Positions 34,655-43,283 of a stretch of 64,000 nucleotides of DNA are shown here, in pieces. This DNA comes from JBFAPK01 sp040676675. GTDB taxonomy: Bacteria; Actinomycetota; Actinomycetes; Mycobacteriales; Micromonosporaceae. A program made the translations under genes and the position numbers. The stretch covers positions 124,001 through 188,000 of the forward strand of contig NZ_JBFAPK010000002.1 of assembly GCF_040676675.1 (NCBI RefSeq), written 5' to 3'. Each line of letters opens with the position of its first letter. Within the stretch, counting starts at the first letter, position 1. The notes beneath the pieces are model-generated. The model had not been told where the DNA came from. It was given only the letters and a program-made list of their open reading frames with translations, and did no database searches.

Positions 34655-35559
34655 TCGTGGCTCCAGAAGCCGGGCCCCGGCGGGGAGGTGAAGTCGCCGG
34701 TGGCGACGAGGAAGCCGGCCGGGTCGACGGCGATCGGGAGCCCGGGCAGCGGTCGGGAGGCCGGTCCGGCGATGGCCCGGGCGGCGGCGAGCAGGTCGAA
34801 GTTGGACTGGTGGCAGGGGCAGAGCACGCGGGCGGTGCCCCGCAGGTAGAGCGCGACGGGACAGCCGGCGTGCGTGCAGAGCAGCGAGTAGACCACGATG
34901 CCGTCGACGTGCCCGCCCGGCGGCGGCGTGGTGAACCGCGCCGGGTCGAGGCGTACCGCGAAGGCCGGCGTGTCGCCGCGGTCCGGGTGCCCCTCGGGGA
35001 AGACGGGAACGAACGTCTCGGCGGGAACGTCGTCGGGGCGTACCGGGCTGCCGTCGGCGCGGACCAGCCGCACCCCGGCCGCCCACGGGGTCACCCGCAG
35101 CGCGTGCGCGGGCCGGGCCCGGTCGAACGGCAGCAGGGAGCGCAGCGGGAACAGCGCCGCGCCGGCCAGCGCGCCGAGGGCCAGCGTGAGCAGGCCGAGC
35201 AGGCCCCGCCGGCGCAGCGGGCTCTCCGGACCGGCCAGCGCCTCGGTGGTGAGCCGCACCTCGACCGGTGGCGAGTCGAACGGCTCGTGCTCCTCGACGT
35301 ACCCGCCGCTGGGCAGCAGCCGGCGCGACCAGAGCCCCAGCCCCGCCGCGAGCCCGGCGAAGGCCACCGCCAGCGACAGCCCCTCCAGCTGGGTCTGGCC
35401 GCCGGTGGCGTAGACGGCGGCGAAGCCGGCCGCGCCGCACGCGCTGGCGCCGAAGGCCAGGCCGATCCACCGGCTGGCGGCCCGTTCCCGCCGCGCGGCC
35501 TCGCGCCGCTCGTCCTCCTCCGGCGTCGCCGCGGGTGCCAGGTCGAGCCGCCCGGTCAC
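34651..35559 (-). CDS. qcrA: Rieske iron-sulfur protein of the bc complex
   Basis: A 302-residue protein with three hydrophobic segments in the first half, as in actinobacterial QcrA, then a C-terminal Rieske fold. The 2Fe-2S ligands are in CTHAGCPV and CPCHQSNFD; the disulfide cysteines of the same loops are present. It passes electrons from quinol at cytochrome b to cytochrome c. GTG 35559 overlaps the diheme cytochrome stop and its own stop overlaps qcrB. Confidence 0.93.
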   Translation of the reverse strand: MTGRLDLAPAATPEEDERREAARRERAASRWIGLAFGASACGAAGFAAVYATGGQTQLEGLSLAVAFAGLAAGLGLWSRRLLPSGGYVEEHEPFDSPPVEVRLTTEALAGPESPLRRRGLLGLLTLALGALAGAALFPLRSLLPFDRARPAHALRVTPWAAGVRLVRADGSPVRPDDVPAETFVPVFPEGHPDRGDTPAFAVRLDPARFTTPPPGGHVDGIVVYSLLCTHAGCPVALYLRGTARVLCPCHQSNFDLLAAARAIAGPASRPLPGLPIAVDPAGFLVATGDFTSPPGPGFWSHE

Positions 35560-36407
35560 CGGTCGGCCCGGCTTCCCAGCCAGCGGGCGGCCAGCACCAG
35601 CAGCACCAGGCCGACCAGCCAGGCCACCAGCCCCTCGGTGACCGGTCCCAGCCGCCCCAGCGAGGCGCCGCCCCGGTCCAGCCTCGGCCCGCGCAGCTCC
35701 TGCACGTAGCCGGCGACCGCGTCGACCTGCGCGCGGTTCAGCACGGTCTCCGGAAAGGCCGGCATCAGCCCGGGACCGACCCGGATCGCCTCGGCCACCT
35801 GGACGGGGGTGGCCCGGTCCAGCGACGGGGCGACCCAGCCGTTGGTCAGTACCGCGCCCGCGCCGGTGGCGGAGTGGCAGGCCGCGCAGTTGGCCTGGAA
35901 CAGCTCCCGGCCGTCGCGCAGATCACCGGAGGCGACCTCGGGGATCGGCGGCCCGCCGCCGCCGAAGCTCTCCACGTGCCGCACGAGGGCGCGGATGTCG
36001 TCGGGCGAGAAGACCGGGGCGCGGCGGGGCGCCTGGTCCGCCTCCAGCACCAGCGGCATCCGGCCGGTACCGACGTAGAAGTCCACCGCGGCCGGGCCGG
36101 CCCCGACCAGCGACGGCCCGCGTTGGCTCCCCTGCCCCGCCGGACCGTGGCAGCTCGCACACGAGCTGAGGTACAGCCGCTCGCCCCGGCCGGCGTCCGG
36201 CCCGACCGGTCGGGCGGTCGCGGCGCCGGCTGTCGTAGCGCCCGGCGTCGTGGCGGCTCCGGTCGTCGCGGGCCCGGTCGTCGTGGCGCCCGGCGTCGGT
36301 ACGGGGGCCGCCGCGACGGGCAGCACCGGTCCGGGCGCCGCGACCAGGCAGAGGATCATCGGGATCACCGACGCGCGGAGGTACCGCCGCCGCTGTCCGA
36401 CCCTCAT
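35556..36407 (-). CDS. qcrC: Diheme cytochrome c (QcrC-type)
   Basis: A 283-residue exported, membrane-anchored cytochrome with two c-type heme sites, CASCHGPAG and CAACHSATG. Each is followed by a likely methionine ligand region (GRMPLV and MPAFPE). A signal segment lies at the N-terminus with an Ala/Pro/Thr-rich linker after it, and a hydrophobic helix lies at the C-terminus (VAWLVGLVLLVLAARW). This is the layout of actinobacterial QcrC, which wires the bc complex directly to the oxidase. ATG 36407. Confidence 0.9.
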   Translation of the reverse strand: MRVGQRRRYLRASVIPMILCLVAAPGPVLPVAAAPVPTPGATTTGPATTGAATTPGATTAGAATARPVGPDAGRGERLYLSSCASCHGPAGQGSQRGPSLVGAGPAAVDFYVGTGRMPLVLEADQAPRRAPVFSPDDIRALVRHVESFGGGGPPIPEVASGDLRDGRELFQANCAACHSATGAGAVLTNGWVAPSLDRATPVQVAEAIRVGPGLMPAFPETVLNRAQVDAVAGYVQELRGPRLDRGGASLGRLGPVTEGLVAWLVGLVLLVLAARWLGSRADR

Positions 36408-36428
36408 CGTCCTGGCACTCCGTCCCGG

Positions 36429-36821
36429 TCAGTCGAGCGTGAACAGGTACGCGGCGATGTCGCGGGCGTCGGTCTCGCTCACGCCGAGGTCCGGCATGGC
36501 CGTACCGGGCTCGACCGCGCGCGGGTCCTGGATCCAGCGGCGCAGGTTCTCCTCGTTGTTCGGCAGCTCCCCGGCGATGTACGAGCGCGAACCGAACCGG
36601 GTCAGGGGCGGTCCCACCAGGCCCTCGGCCCGGTCGACCCCGGGTACGGTGTGGCAGCCGCCGCAGCCGTACTGCGAGATCAGTTTCGCGCCCCGCTCCG
36701 GGAAGCCCGAGCGCGTCTCCGGCGGCGCCGGGGGCGGCACCTCGGCGCAGGCGGCCAGCCCGACCACCGCCGCCAGCACCGCGAGCAGCGCCCGGTACGA
36801 AACGTGACGCCCGGTCCTCAT
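36429..36821 (-). CDS. Monoheme cytochrome c lipoprotein
   Basis: A 130-residue protein with a lipoprotein signal peptide (LAVLAAVVGLAACAE) and one heme c site (CGGCHTVPG). The methionine-ligand region is GTAMPDLGV. It would be tethered to the outer face of the membrane and carry electrons between the bc complex and the oxidase. ATG 36821 overlaps the stop of the CtaG-like gene. An additional cytochrome next to diheme QcrC is unusual for actinobacteria. Confidence 0.85.
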   Translation of the reverse strand: MRTGRHVSYRALLAVLAAVVGLAACAEVPPPAPPETRSGFPERGAKLISQYGCGGCHTVPGVDRAEGLVGPPLTRFGSRSYIAGELPNNEENLRRWIQDPRAVEPGTAMPDLGVSETDARDIAAYLFTLD

Positions 36822-37804
36822 CGCGGCGTCTCCCGTCCGGCCGACGACCGTGCCGTGGACCGGACCGGCGGGGCGGCCGGAGGCAACAGGTCGCGACCGG
36901 CCGGCGCGGCCCGGTCCAGCCGCGACAGCCAGCGCAGGAACAGCGCCACGGCCGCGGCGAGGACGACCACGTCCATCGGTATCCACATCACCAGGCCGGC
37001 GCGCTGCTGGTCGGCGAGCGGGTCTCCGCCGTACCGGGCGAGTACGTCCCCGGGGTAGATCGGCGCGGACGCCAGGGTGAGCGCCGCGCCGAGGGCCGAG
37101 GCGGCCAGCATCGTGGCGAAGAGGAGCAGCACGGCGACCGGTCCGGGCAGCCGTTGCCGCCGGGCGCCCCAGACCAGGGACCAGAGCAGCAGGGCCGTAC
37201 CGACGAACGAGGCGTGCTCGACGGCGTGCGCCAGCTCGTCGCGCTCGGCCAGCCGGTAGCCGGCGGGCAGGTGCCACGCCCAGAGCGCGCCGGCGTGGGC
37301 GAGCGCGGCCGTCACCGCGAGCCGGCCCGGGCGGCGCAGCCAGGTCCCGACCCGGGCGCCGCGCCAGCGGGCCCAGCGGCGGCGCAGACGTCGGGGTGCC
37401 GCCAGCGCGAGCGGCAGCCCGGCCGCCCCGGCGGCGAGCAGCGGACCGGCCACGACCAGCAGGATCATGTGCTGGGCCATGTGACCCGCGAAGGAGCGCT
37501 CGGCCCGCTCGTGCACCGGCCCGGTCAGCGCGGCGAGGATCGCGGCGACGCCGAGGCCGAAGGCGACCGCCCGCCAGCGGGGCACGACCGCGCCGAGGCC
37601 CCGGCGGTGCCACAGCTCGTGCACGCCGCGCGCGTACCCGGCGCAGAGCAGCGCGAGCGAGACCACGAGCGCGAGGTCGGACCAGGCCCGCGCGCCGGTG
37701 GGCCCGTGCGCCAGCGGCGCGGGCGGCACCGCCACCGGCAACCCCAACCCCGGCGGCAGCCCCAGCGCCACCGCCGCCGGGCTCGCCCCGATCACCGCTG
37801 GCAT
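36818..37804 (-). CDS. ctaG: CtaG-like cytochrome c oxidase assembly protein (caa3 type)
   Basis: A 328-residue polytopic membrane protein with about seven helices. HMAQHMILLVVAGPLLAAG and ALWAWHLPAGYRLAERDE, plus the segment HAVEHASFVGTALLLW, are characteristic of the caa3-type CtaG family implicated in oxidase assembly and copper insertion. The histidines in HMAQHM and HAVEH are candidate copper ligands. ATG 37804 overlaps the neighbouring small membrane protein gene by 13 bases. Within the oxidase operon the role is secure, the mechanism less so. Confidence 0.82.
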   Translation of the reverse strand: MPAVIGASPAAVALGLPPGLGLPVAVPPAPLAHGPTGARAWSDLALVVSLALLCAGYARGVHELWHRRGLGAVVPRWRAVAFGLGVAAILAALTGPVHERAERSFAGHMAQHMILLVVAGPLLAAGAAGLPLALAAPRRLRRRWARWRGARVGTWLRRPGRLAVTAALAHAGALWAWHLPAGYRLAERDELAHAVEHASFVGTALLLWSLVWGARRQRLPGPVAVLLLFATMLAASALGAALTLASAPIYPGDVLARYGGDPLADQQRAGLVMWIPMDVVVLAAAVALFLRWLSRLDRAAPAGRDLLPPAAPPVRSTARSSAGRETPR

Positions 37805-38214
37805 GCCGGCAACACCAGGGTGTTCACCCCGCCGAGGGCGATGATGGCCAGCGCGAACAGGTTCAGCCACAGCCCGACGAAGGCGATCATGTGGGCCCGG
37901 CCGACCGGCCGTTCGCGCCCCTCGGGCGTCCCGGCCCGGGTACGCCGCCAGGCCAGCCAGGAGACGGCGAGCGCGGCCAGCGCGACCGCCCCCGGTACGG
38001 CCACCGCGACGCCGACCGCCGCCGACAGCGGGAAGCCGGCCAGGTCGTCGTGCCCCGCCTCGCAGGCCAGCTCGTCCATGCTCCAGGCGGCGAGGGCGTG
38101 CACCGCCCAGGCCAGCGTGCCGCCGAGGACGGCGAACCAGAGCAGCAGCCCGCCCAGCCGGGAGGCGCCGGTGGCGCCCGGGTCGCTCGGCACGGTCTCG
38201 GCGCGGTCGCCCAT
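37792..38214 (-). CDS. Small membrane protein of the oxidase operon
   Basis: A 140-residue protein with three hydrophobic segments (LGGLLLWFAVLGGTLAWAVH near the N-terminus). I do not recognise a named family. Its position between oxidase subunit III and the CtaG-like factor, with overlaps at both ends, suggests an accessory or small structural subunit of the oxidase. ATG 38214 overlaps the subunit III stop (TGATG). Confidence 0.65.
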   Translation of the reverse strand: MGDRAETVPSDPGATGASRLGGLLLWFAVLGGTLAWAVHALAAWSMDELACEAGHDDLAGFPLSAAVGVAVAVPGAVALAALAVSWLAWRRTRAGTPEGRERPVGRAHMIAFVGLWLNLFALAIIALGGVNTLVLPACQR

Positions 38215-38879
38215 CAGAGCCTCGGCGAGAGGTAGACGGTGAACAGGACACCCAGCCAGACCACCTCGAGGAAGTACCAGTAGACGACGGCGAGCCGGAT
38301 CCGCTCCCGCCGCCCGGCGCCGGTGCGGTCCCGGGCCACGGCGGCGAGCAGCCAGAACAGCAGCAGCAGCCCGACGCAGACGTGCACGGCGTGCAGGCCG
38401 GTGACGCCGTAGAAGAGGGAGCCGTACGCGTGGCTGGTGAGGGTGAACCGGTCGAGCTGGTCGGCGTACTCGATGCCCTGCACGACCAGGAAGCCGGCGG
38501 TGAGCAGCGCCGCCGCGCCGAGCGCCACCGGCAGCCGGCCCCAGCGGTCCCGCCGGCCGCCGGCCTGCGCCCAGAGCAGCGGTACGCCGCTGGCCAGCAG
38601 CAGGCCCGTCATGATCAGCGGGTGCAGCAGTTCCGGCCGCGCGACGCCGCCCGGCGGCCAGGGCTCGCCGAACTGGAACCGCAGGTAGAAGTAGGTGCCG
38701 AGCAGGGACGCCACCAGGGTGGCCTCGGTGGCGACGAAGAGGACCATCCCCCACCAGGCCGTCGACCGGCCGGCCGGCTCCTCGGTCGCCAGCCCTCGCG
38801 CGCCCGCCGCGTCGCGCACCGGCCGCGCGCCCCGCTGCTGTGGCGGCCCCGGCCGCCGCGTACCGGACTGCTCGCTCAT
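38214..38879 (-). CDS. ctaE: Cytochrome c oxidase subunit III
   Basis: A 221-residue subunit III. It shows AWWGMVLFVATEATLVASLL near the N-terminus, seven-helix-type hydrophobicity with internal loss of helix length typical of bacterial CtaE, and LHAVHVCVGLLLLFWLL with the conserved histidine. It ends VYWYFLEVVWLGVLF, the family C-terminus. ATG 38879 is five bases after the ctaD stop, so the two are cotranslated. Confidence 0.92.
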   Translation of the reverse strand: MSEQSGTRRPGPPQQRGARPVRDAAGARGLATEEPAGRSTAWWGMVLFVATEATLVASLLGTYFYLRFQFGEPWPPGGVARPELLHPLIMTGLLLASGVPLLWAQAGGRRDRWGRLPVALGAAALLTAGFLVVQGIEYADQLDRFTLTSHAYGSLFYGVTGLHAVHVCVGLLLLFWLLAAVARDRTGAGRRERIRLAVVYWYFLEVVWLGVLFTVYLSPRL

Positions 38880-38883
38880 CGCC

Positions 38884-40803
38884 TCACCCCGCCTCGGCCG
38901 GTGTCCGCAGCGGCAGCAGCCAGACCGCGACGGCGCCGGCGACCAGCACCCCGGCGGCGGCCGCCAGCAGGTACCAGGCGAAGAGCAGGGCGAGGAAGAC
39001 CACCAGCAGCCCGAGCGCGGTGATCAGCGGTACCCACGTCTCCTCGGGCATCTCCACCGCCCGCTCGGGGTTGCCGTCGAACTCGCTGGTGAGGAGGGTC
39101 TTGCGGCCCTCGGACAGGATCCGGTCCTCGGTCGCGCCGGGACCCGTCGACTCGGCCGTACGCGGGTCCCAGACCGGGTGCAGGCTGTGCACCCGGGGCA
39201 GGACGGGGAAGTTGTAGGGCTGCGGCGGGGAGGTGGTGGCCCATTCCAGGCTGTCGCCGCCCCACGGGTCGTCCGGGGCCGGCCGGCCGCGCCGCAGCGC
39301 GTGCAGCACCCCGAGCGCGACCAGCAGCAACCCCACCGCCAGCAGGTACGCCCCGACGGTGGCGGCCAGGTTCCACGGGTCCCAGCCGAGCCCGCCCGGG
39401 TACGTGTAGACGCGGCGGGGCATGCCGAGCAGGCCGGAGAGGTGCATCGGGAAGAAGGTGACGTTCATCCCGACGAAGACCAGCCAGAACGCCCAGCGGC
39501 CCAGCCGCTCGGCGTACATCCGGCCGGTGAGCTTGGGCAGCCAGTAGTAGACGCCGGCGAGGATCGGGAAGACGGCGCCGCCGAAGAGCACGTAGTGGAA
39601 GTGGGCGACGACGAAGTAGGAGTCGGTGACCTGCTGGTCGAAGGCGGTCAGCGCGAACATCACCCCGGTGAGGCCGCCGATGACGAAGGTGACGATGAAG
39701 CCGACCACGAAGAGGAACGGCACGCCGAGCCTGATCCGGCCCAGCAGCATGGTCGCCAGCCAGGCGAAGATCTGCAGCCCGGACGGGATCGTGATGATGG
39801 TGCTGGCGGCGCTGAAGAAGCTCAGCGACAACTGCGGCAGTCCGGTGGCGAACATGTGGTGCACCCAGACGCCGAAGGAGAGGATCGCGATCGCGACGAT
39901 CGCCAGCACGATCAGCGGGTAGCCGACGATGCCGCGCCGGCAGAAGGCCGGCAGCACCGAGGAGACGATGCCGAGGGCCGGCATCACGATGATGTAGACG
40001 TCCGGATGCCCGAAGATCCAGAAGAGGTGCTGCCAGAGCAGCACGTTGCCGCCGAGGCCGGGGTCGAAGAAGCGGGTGTCGAAGCGGCGGTCGAGGAAGA
40101 GCAGGATGTTGTCCAGGTTCAGCGGCGGCAGCGCGAAGACCACCATGAACGAGGTCGCCACGATCGCCCACACGAAGATCGGTACGCGGTTGAGCGACAT
40201 GCCCGGCGCGCGCAGCTTCAGCGCGGTGACGATGAAGTTGATCGCCCCGGCCGTGGTGGAGACGCCGAGGAAGAGCAGCCCCAGCGTGTAGACGTCCAGG
40301 TGCAGCCCGGGCAGGTTCCGCTCGTCGGTCAGCGGCACGTACGCGAACCAGCCGCCGTTCGGCGCCGCGCCGGCCGGCACGCTGGCCCACATGAAGAGCC
40401 CGGCCAGCAGGAACACCCAGTAGCCGAAGGCGTTCAGTCGCGGGAACGCCATGTCCCGCGCCCCGACCATCAGCGGTACGAGGAAGTTGCCGAACCCGAA
40501 CAGCATCGGCGTCGAGAAGAGGAAGATCATCGCCGTGCCGTGCATGGTGAACAGCTGGTTGTACTCGCCCGGCGAGAGGATCCCGGCCTCCGGTCGGGCC
40601 AGCTGCGTCCGCATCGCCAGCGCGCTCGCCCCGGCGAAACCGAAGAAGGTCGCCGCGGTGACGAGGTAGCGCCGGCCGATCCGCTTGTGGTCCACCGTGG
40701 TGAACCAGTTGCGCAGGGTCGGCGCCTCCTCCCAGTGGCCGGCGAGCCGCTCGATCGCCTCCCGGGGAGGGCCGGTGGGTGCCTGTTCGGCGATGGACGA
40801 CAT
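38884..40803 (-). CDS. ctaD: Cytochrome c oxidase subunit I
   Basis: A 639-residue heme-copper oxidase core subunit reducing oxygen to water with proton pumping. Ligands visible: His88 (MHGTAMIF), His266 with cross-linking Tyr270 (GHPDVY), His315/His316 (WVHHMF), and His401/His403 (AHFHYV). The D-channel entry GARDMAFPRLN is present. Two departures from the textbook A-type enzyme stand out: Asp268 replaces the usual glutamate of GHPEVY, and Gln344 (IPSGLQIF) replaces the K-channel lysine of PTGxKIF. Two extra C-terminal helices (about 575-635) extend the protein. ATG 40803. Confidence 0.95.
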   Translation of the reverse strand: MSSIAEQAPTGPPREAIERLAGHWEEAPTLRNWFTTVDHKRIGRRYLVTAATFFGFAGASALAMRTQLARPEAGILSPGEYNQLFTMHGTAMIFLFSTPMLFGFGNFLVPLMVGARDMAFPRLNAFGYWVFLLAGLFMWASVPAGAAPNGGWFAYVPLTDERNLPGLHLDVYTLGLLFLGVSTTAGAINFIVTALKLRAPGMSLNRVPIFVWAIVATSFMVVFALPPLNLDNILLFLDRRFDTRFFDPGLGGNVLLWQHLFWIFGHPDVYIIVMPALGIVSSVLPAFCRRGIVGYPLIVLAIVAIAILSFGVWVHHMFATGLPQLSLSFFSAASTIITIPSGLQIFAWLATMLLGRIRLGVPFLFVVGFIVTFVIGGLTGVMFALTAFDQQVTDSYFVVAHFHYVLFGGAVFPILAGVYYWLPKLTGRMYAERLGRWAFWLVFVGMNVTFFPMHLSGLLGMPRRVYTYPGGLGWDPWNLAATVGAYLLAVGLLLVALGVLHALRRGRPAPDDPWGGDSLEWATTSPPQPYNFPVLPRVHSLHPVWDPRTAESTGPGATEDRILSEGRKTLLTSEFDGNPERAVEMPEETWVPLITALGLLVVFLALLFAWYLLAAAAGVLVAGAVAVWLLPLRTPAEAG

Positions 40804-40823
40804 CACTATCCTCGGCCGGCCGG

Positions 40824-41867
40824 CTACCGCAGCGACCGCAGGTAGGAGATCAGGTCGGGCAGTCGCGCCGCGTCCACCGGCTGCGGCGGCATGGCGTTGC
40901 CGGGCTTGACGGTCTGCGCGTTGGCGATCCAGCCGCCCAGGTGGCCGGCGTCGTTCGGTACCGCGCCCGCGCCCAGGCTCCACCTGGCGCCGAGCTGGGA
41001 CAGGTCGGGTCCGACCGTGCCGGCGGCGGCGGTGCCGCGTACGGTGTGGCAGCCGGCGCAGGCGGCCTGAAGGAACGCCTGCTGCCCCCGGCGTTCGGCG
41101 TCGGTGCGCGGCGCCCGGGCGGGCGCCGGCAGCCGGGTCAGCCAGTCGTCGAACTCCGCCCGGGGCTGGGCCACCACCAGCAGGGCCATGTGCGCGTGCT
41201 GGAGGCCGCAGTACTCGGCGCACTGCCCGCGGTACTCCCCCGGGCGGTCGGCGCGCAGCCAGGTCTCGCGTACCTTGCCGGCGATCAGGTCGGTCTTCGG
41301 CATCAGCTGCGGCACCCAGAAGCTGTGCAGCACGTCGGCGGTGCGCAGCCGGACCCGCACCTTCTCCCCCACCGGGATCCGTACCTCGTTGGCCGTCGCG
41401 CCATCGACCCCGTCGTAGCGCACCTCCCACCACCACTTGTGCCCGGTCACGTCGACGGTCACCGCCCCGGCGGCCGGCTGGGCGCCGAGCGCGGCCAGGT
41501 CCCGCAGGCCGAACCCGTAGACGGTCAGCAGGATGACGACCGGCACGCCGGCGCCGGCGACCGCCACGAACCGGATCGGATCGGACCGGTCGACCGCGCG
41601 GCTGCGGCCCCGGCGGAAGACCAACGCCCAGGCCAGCAGCGCCATCACCTCGACGAAGACGGCGACCGAGACCCAGAAGAGCAGCCACCAGAGCCCCTCC
41701 ACCCGCCGGGCCCCGCCGCCGGCCGCGTCGAGGGTCGAGGGCGCGTCGCCCGCGCACCCGGCGAGGAGCAGCAGGCCGCAGCCGGCGACGACGGGCGCAT
41801 ACCGGCGACGGGTCGCCCGGAGTCCGCTCGTCGCCGCCACCGCCCGCCCCCGATCGTGCGTCCACAT
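40824..41867 (-). CDS. ctaC: Cytochrome c oxidase subunit II with fused cytochrome c (caa3 type)
   Basis: A 347-residue subunit II. Signal/lipobox region LLLLAGCAGD, two transmembrane helices, then a cupredoxin domain with the CuA ligands in CAEYCGLQHAHM and the tryptophan-rich entry GHKWWWEVRY. A cytochrome c domain is fused at the C-terminus (CAGCHTVRG, then GNAMPPQ), defining a caa3 oxidase that accepts electrons through its own heme. First gene of the leftward operon (ATG 41867). Confidence 0.94.
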   Translation of the reverse strand: MWTHDRGRAVAATSGLRATRRRYAPVVAGCGLLLLAGCAGDAPSTLDAAGGGARRVEGLWWLLFWVSVAVFVEVMALLAWALVFRRGRSRAVDRSDPIRFVAVAGAGVPVVILLTVYGFGLRDLAALGAQPAAGAVTVDVTGHKWWWEVRYDGVDGATANEVRIPVGEKVRVRLRTADVLHSFWVPQLMPKTDLIAGKVRETWLRADRPGEYRGQCAEYCGLQHAHMALLVVAQPRAEFDDWLTRLPAPARAPRTDAERRGQQAFLQAACAGCHTVRGTAAAGTVGPDLSQLGARWSLGAGAVPNDAGHLGGWIANAQTVKPGNAMPPQPVDAARLPDLISYLRSLR

Positions 41868-41954
41868 CCCATAGTTGCGTTTCAGGAGACTAATGCGATC
41901 TAAGGGGGCTTTGCCGGCTTTCGGGATATATTCGGCTCCGGCGGGGAGGTGCGC
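41868..41954. promoter_or_regulatory. Divergent promoter region between ctaC and mrpE
   Basis: This 87-base gap is clearly less GC-rich than the flanks and must hold promoters for two divergent operons. On the plus strand TATATT (41927-41932) is a candidate -10 just before the GGGGAGG site of mrpE, although no good -35 is at the usual distance. On the minus strand TAGTCT is a possible -10 for ctaC. Confidence 0.35.
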
Positions 41955-42491
41955 ATGCGGTGGGTGGCGGAGACGGCGACCTGGTACGCGGTGCTGCTGC
42001 TGGCGTGGCTCGCCATGCTCTCCTCCCGCGCGGCCGAGGAGCTGGTCGCCGGCGCGGTCTGCGCGCTGCCGACCGCGGTGGTCGCGGTGGCGGCCCGGCG
42101 GGCGATCCGGCGCGCCTGGCGGCCCCGGCCGGCCTGGGCGACCTGGCCGCTGCTCCTGGTTCCGGCGGTGCCGGCCGACACCGCGCGCCTGCTCGGCCGG
42201 GTGCTGCCCGGACTGCTGCGGACCCGCGCCGTTGGCGGGCGGACCCGCGGCGCCGCCGGCGGGCGAACCCGTGGCACCGCCGGCCGGAACCGCAGCGCCG
42301 GGCGGACCCGTGGCACCGCGACGCCGCCCGGGGAACCGGCCGCGCGGCGGGACCTCCGGCGGGCCTGGGGCACCATCGTGCTCTCGGCCACCCCCGGCAG
42401 CGTGGTGCTGCGCTGGCCGGCCGACGGACCGGCCGTGCTGCACGTGCTCGGATCGGGCCGGCCGAGTCCGGAGCGGACGGTCACCCGGTGA
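41955..42491 (+). CDS. mrpE: Mrp/Mnh antiporter subunit E
   Basis: A 178-residue MnhE-family subunit. Two N-terminal hydrophobic segments (TWYAVLLLAWLAMLSS and LVAGAVCALPTAVVAVAA) and the C-terminal GTIVLSATPGSVVL, equivalent to the family S-(x)TPGT motif, frame an inserted stretch of about 40 residues built of RTRG repeats (about 92-130). ATG 41955 lies five bases after GGGGAGG. First gene of a seven-gene operon. Confidence 0.85.
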   Translation: MRWVAETATWYAVLLLAWLAMLSSRAAEELVAGAVCALPTAVVAVAARRAIRRAWRPRPAWATWPLLLVPAVPADTARLLGRVLPGLLRTRAVGGRTRGAAGGRTRGTAGRNRSAGRTRGTATPPGEPAARRDLRRAWGTIVLSATPGSVVLRWPADGPAVLHVLGSGRPSPERTVTR

Positions 42492-42739
42492 CCTGGCTCG
42501 TCGCGGGCCTGGTCCTGCTGCTCGGCGCGCTCGCTCCCGCGCTCCGGCTGGGACTGCGCGGCGAACCCTACGCGCGGCTGGTCGGCCTCCAGTTCGTCGG
42601 GGCGCTGCTCGTACCGCTGCTCCTGCTGCTGGCCGTCGGCTACGGCCAGACCTCGTACCTGATCGTGCCGCTGGTGCTCGCGGCGCTGTCGTTCGCCGGC
42701 ACGCTGGTCTTCGTGCGGCTGCTGGCGTCGCGGCCATGA
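42488..42739 (+). CDS. mrpF: Mrp/Mnh antiporter subunit F
   Basis: An 83-residue membrane protein with three hydrophobic helices and the family pattern RLGLRGEPYARLVGLQ, matching the MrpF loop after helix 1. GTG 42488 overlaps the mrpE stop and the stop overlaps mrpG, so translation is coupled. Length is right for the family (about 85-95). Confidence 0.85.
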   Translation: MTWLVAGLVLLLGALAPALRLGLRGEPYARLVGLQFVGALLVPLLLLLAVGYGQTSYLIVPLVLAALSFAGTLVFVRLLASRP

Positions 42740-43044
42740 ACGGCTGGCAGCTGGCGTCGCGGGCGGCGGTCGCGGCCGGCGTGCTCGTCTGCGTGGCGTC
42801 CGCGCTGGGCGCGGTGGCCTGCCGGGACCTGCTGGACCGGCTGCACTTCGTGACCCCGGTGACGTCGCTCGGTACCCCGCTGGTGGGGCTCGGCCTCGCC
42901 GTCGACCTCGGCCGGCACCTGGCCGCCGCGCTCGTCGTGCTCACCGTCGCGGTCGCCGCGCTGGCCGGTCCGGTGCTGAACGCCGCGATCGGGCAGGCGG
43001 TGGCCGAGCAGCGCGGGCTCGTACCGCGAGGGTCGCCCGAATGA
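42736..43044 (+). CDS. mrpG: Mrp/Mnh antiporter subunit G
   Basis: A 102-residue subunit G with three helices and the conserved RDLLDRLHFVTPVTSLGTPL loop. Start ATG 42736 overlaps the mrpF stop and its stop overlaps the DUF4040 gene. The role within the antiporter complex is structural and not well defined for the family. Confidence 0.88.
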   Translation: MNGWQLASRAAVAAGVLVCVASALGAVACRDLLDRLHFVTPVTSLGTPLVGLGLAVDLGRHLAAALVVLTVAVAALAGPVLNAAIGQAVAEQRGLVPRGSPE

Positions 43045-43283
43045 ACGCCGCCCTGATCGCGGTCGCGCTGGTCCTGGTGGCCGTCGCCGGCACGGCGGTC
43101 GCGCTGACCGGGGACCCGGGCCGTCAGGCGATCACCCTGTCGGTGTACGGCCTGCTGCTGACGCTGCTCTTCCTGGTCCTACAGGCCCCGGACGTGGCGC
43201 TCTCCCAGCTCGCCGTCGGCACCGCGCTGGTGCCCCTGATGGTCATGCTCACCGTACGCAAAATCGGCCGGAGACCACGGTGA
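43041..43283 (+). CDS. DUF4040/MbhD-like antiporter subunit
   Basis: An 80-residue three-helix protein corresponding to the detached MbhD-like segment of large MrpA proteins (SVYGLLLTLLFLVLQAPDVALSQ). The LQAPDVALSQ stretch is diagnostic. In this operon it appears as a separate small gene, as in archaeal Mbh and some actinobacterial Mnh operons. Both ends overlap their neighbours. Confidence 0.82.
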   Translation: MNAALIAVALVLVAVAGTAVALTGDPGRQAITLSVYGLLLTLLFLVLQAPDVALSQLAVGTALVPLMVMLTVRKIGRRPR

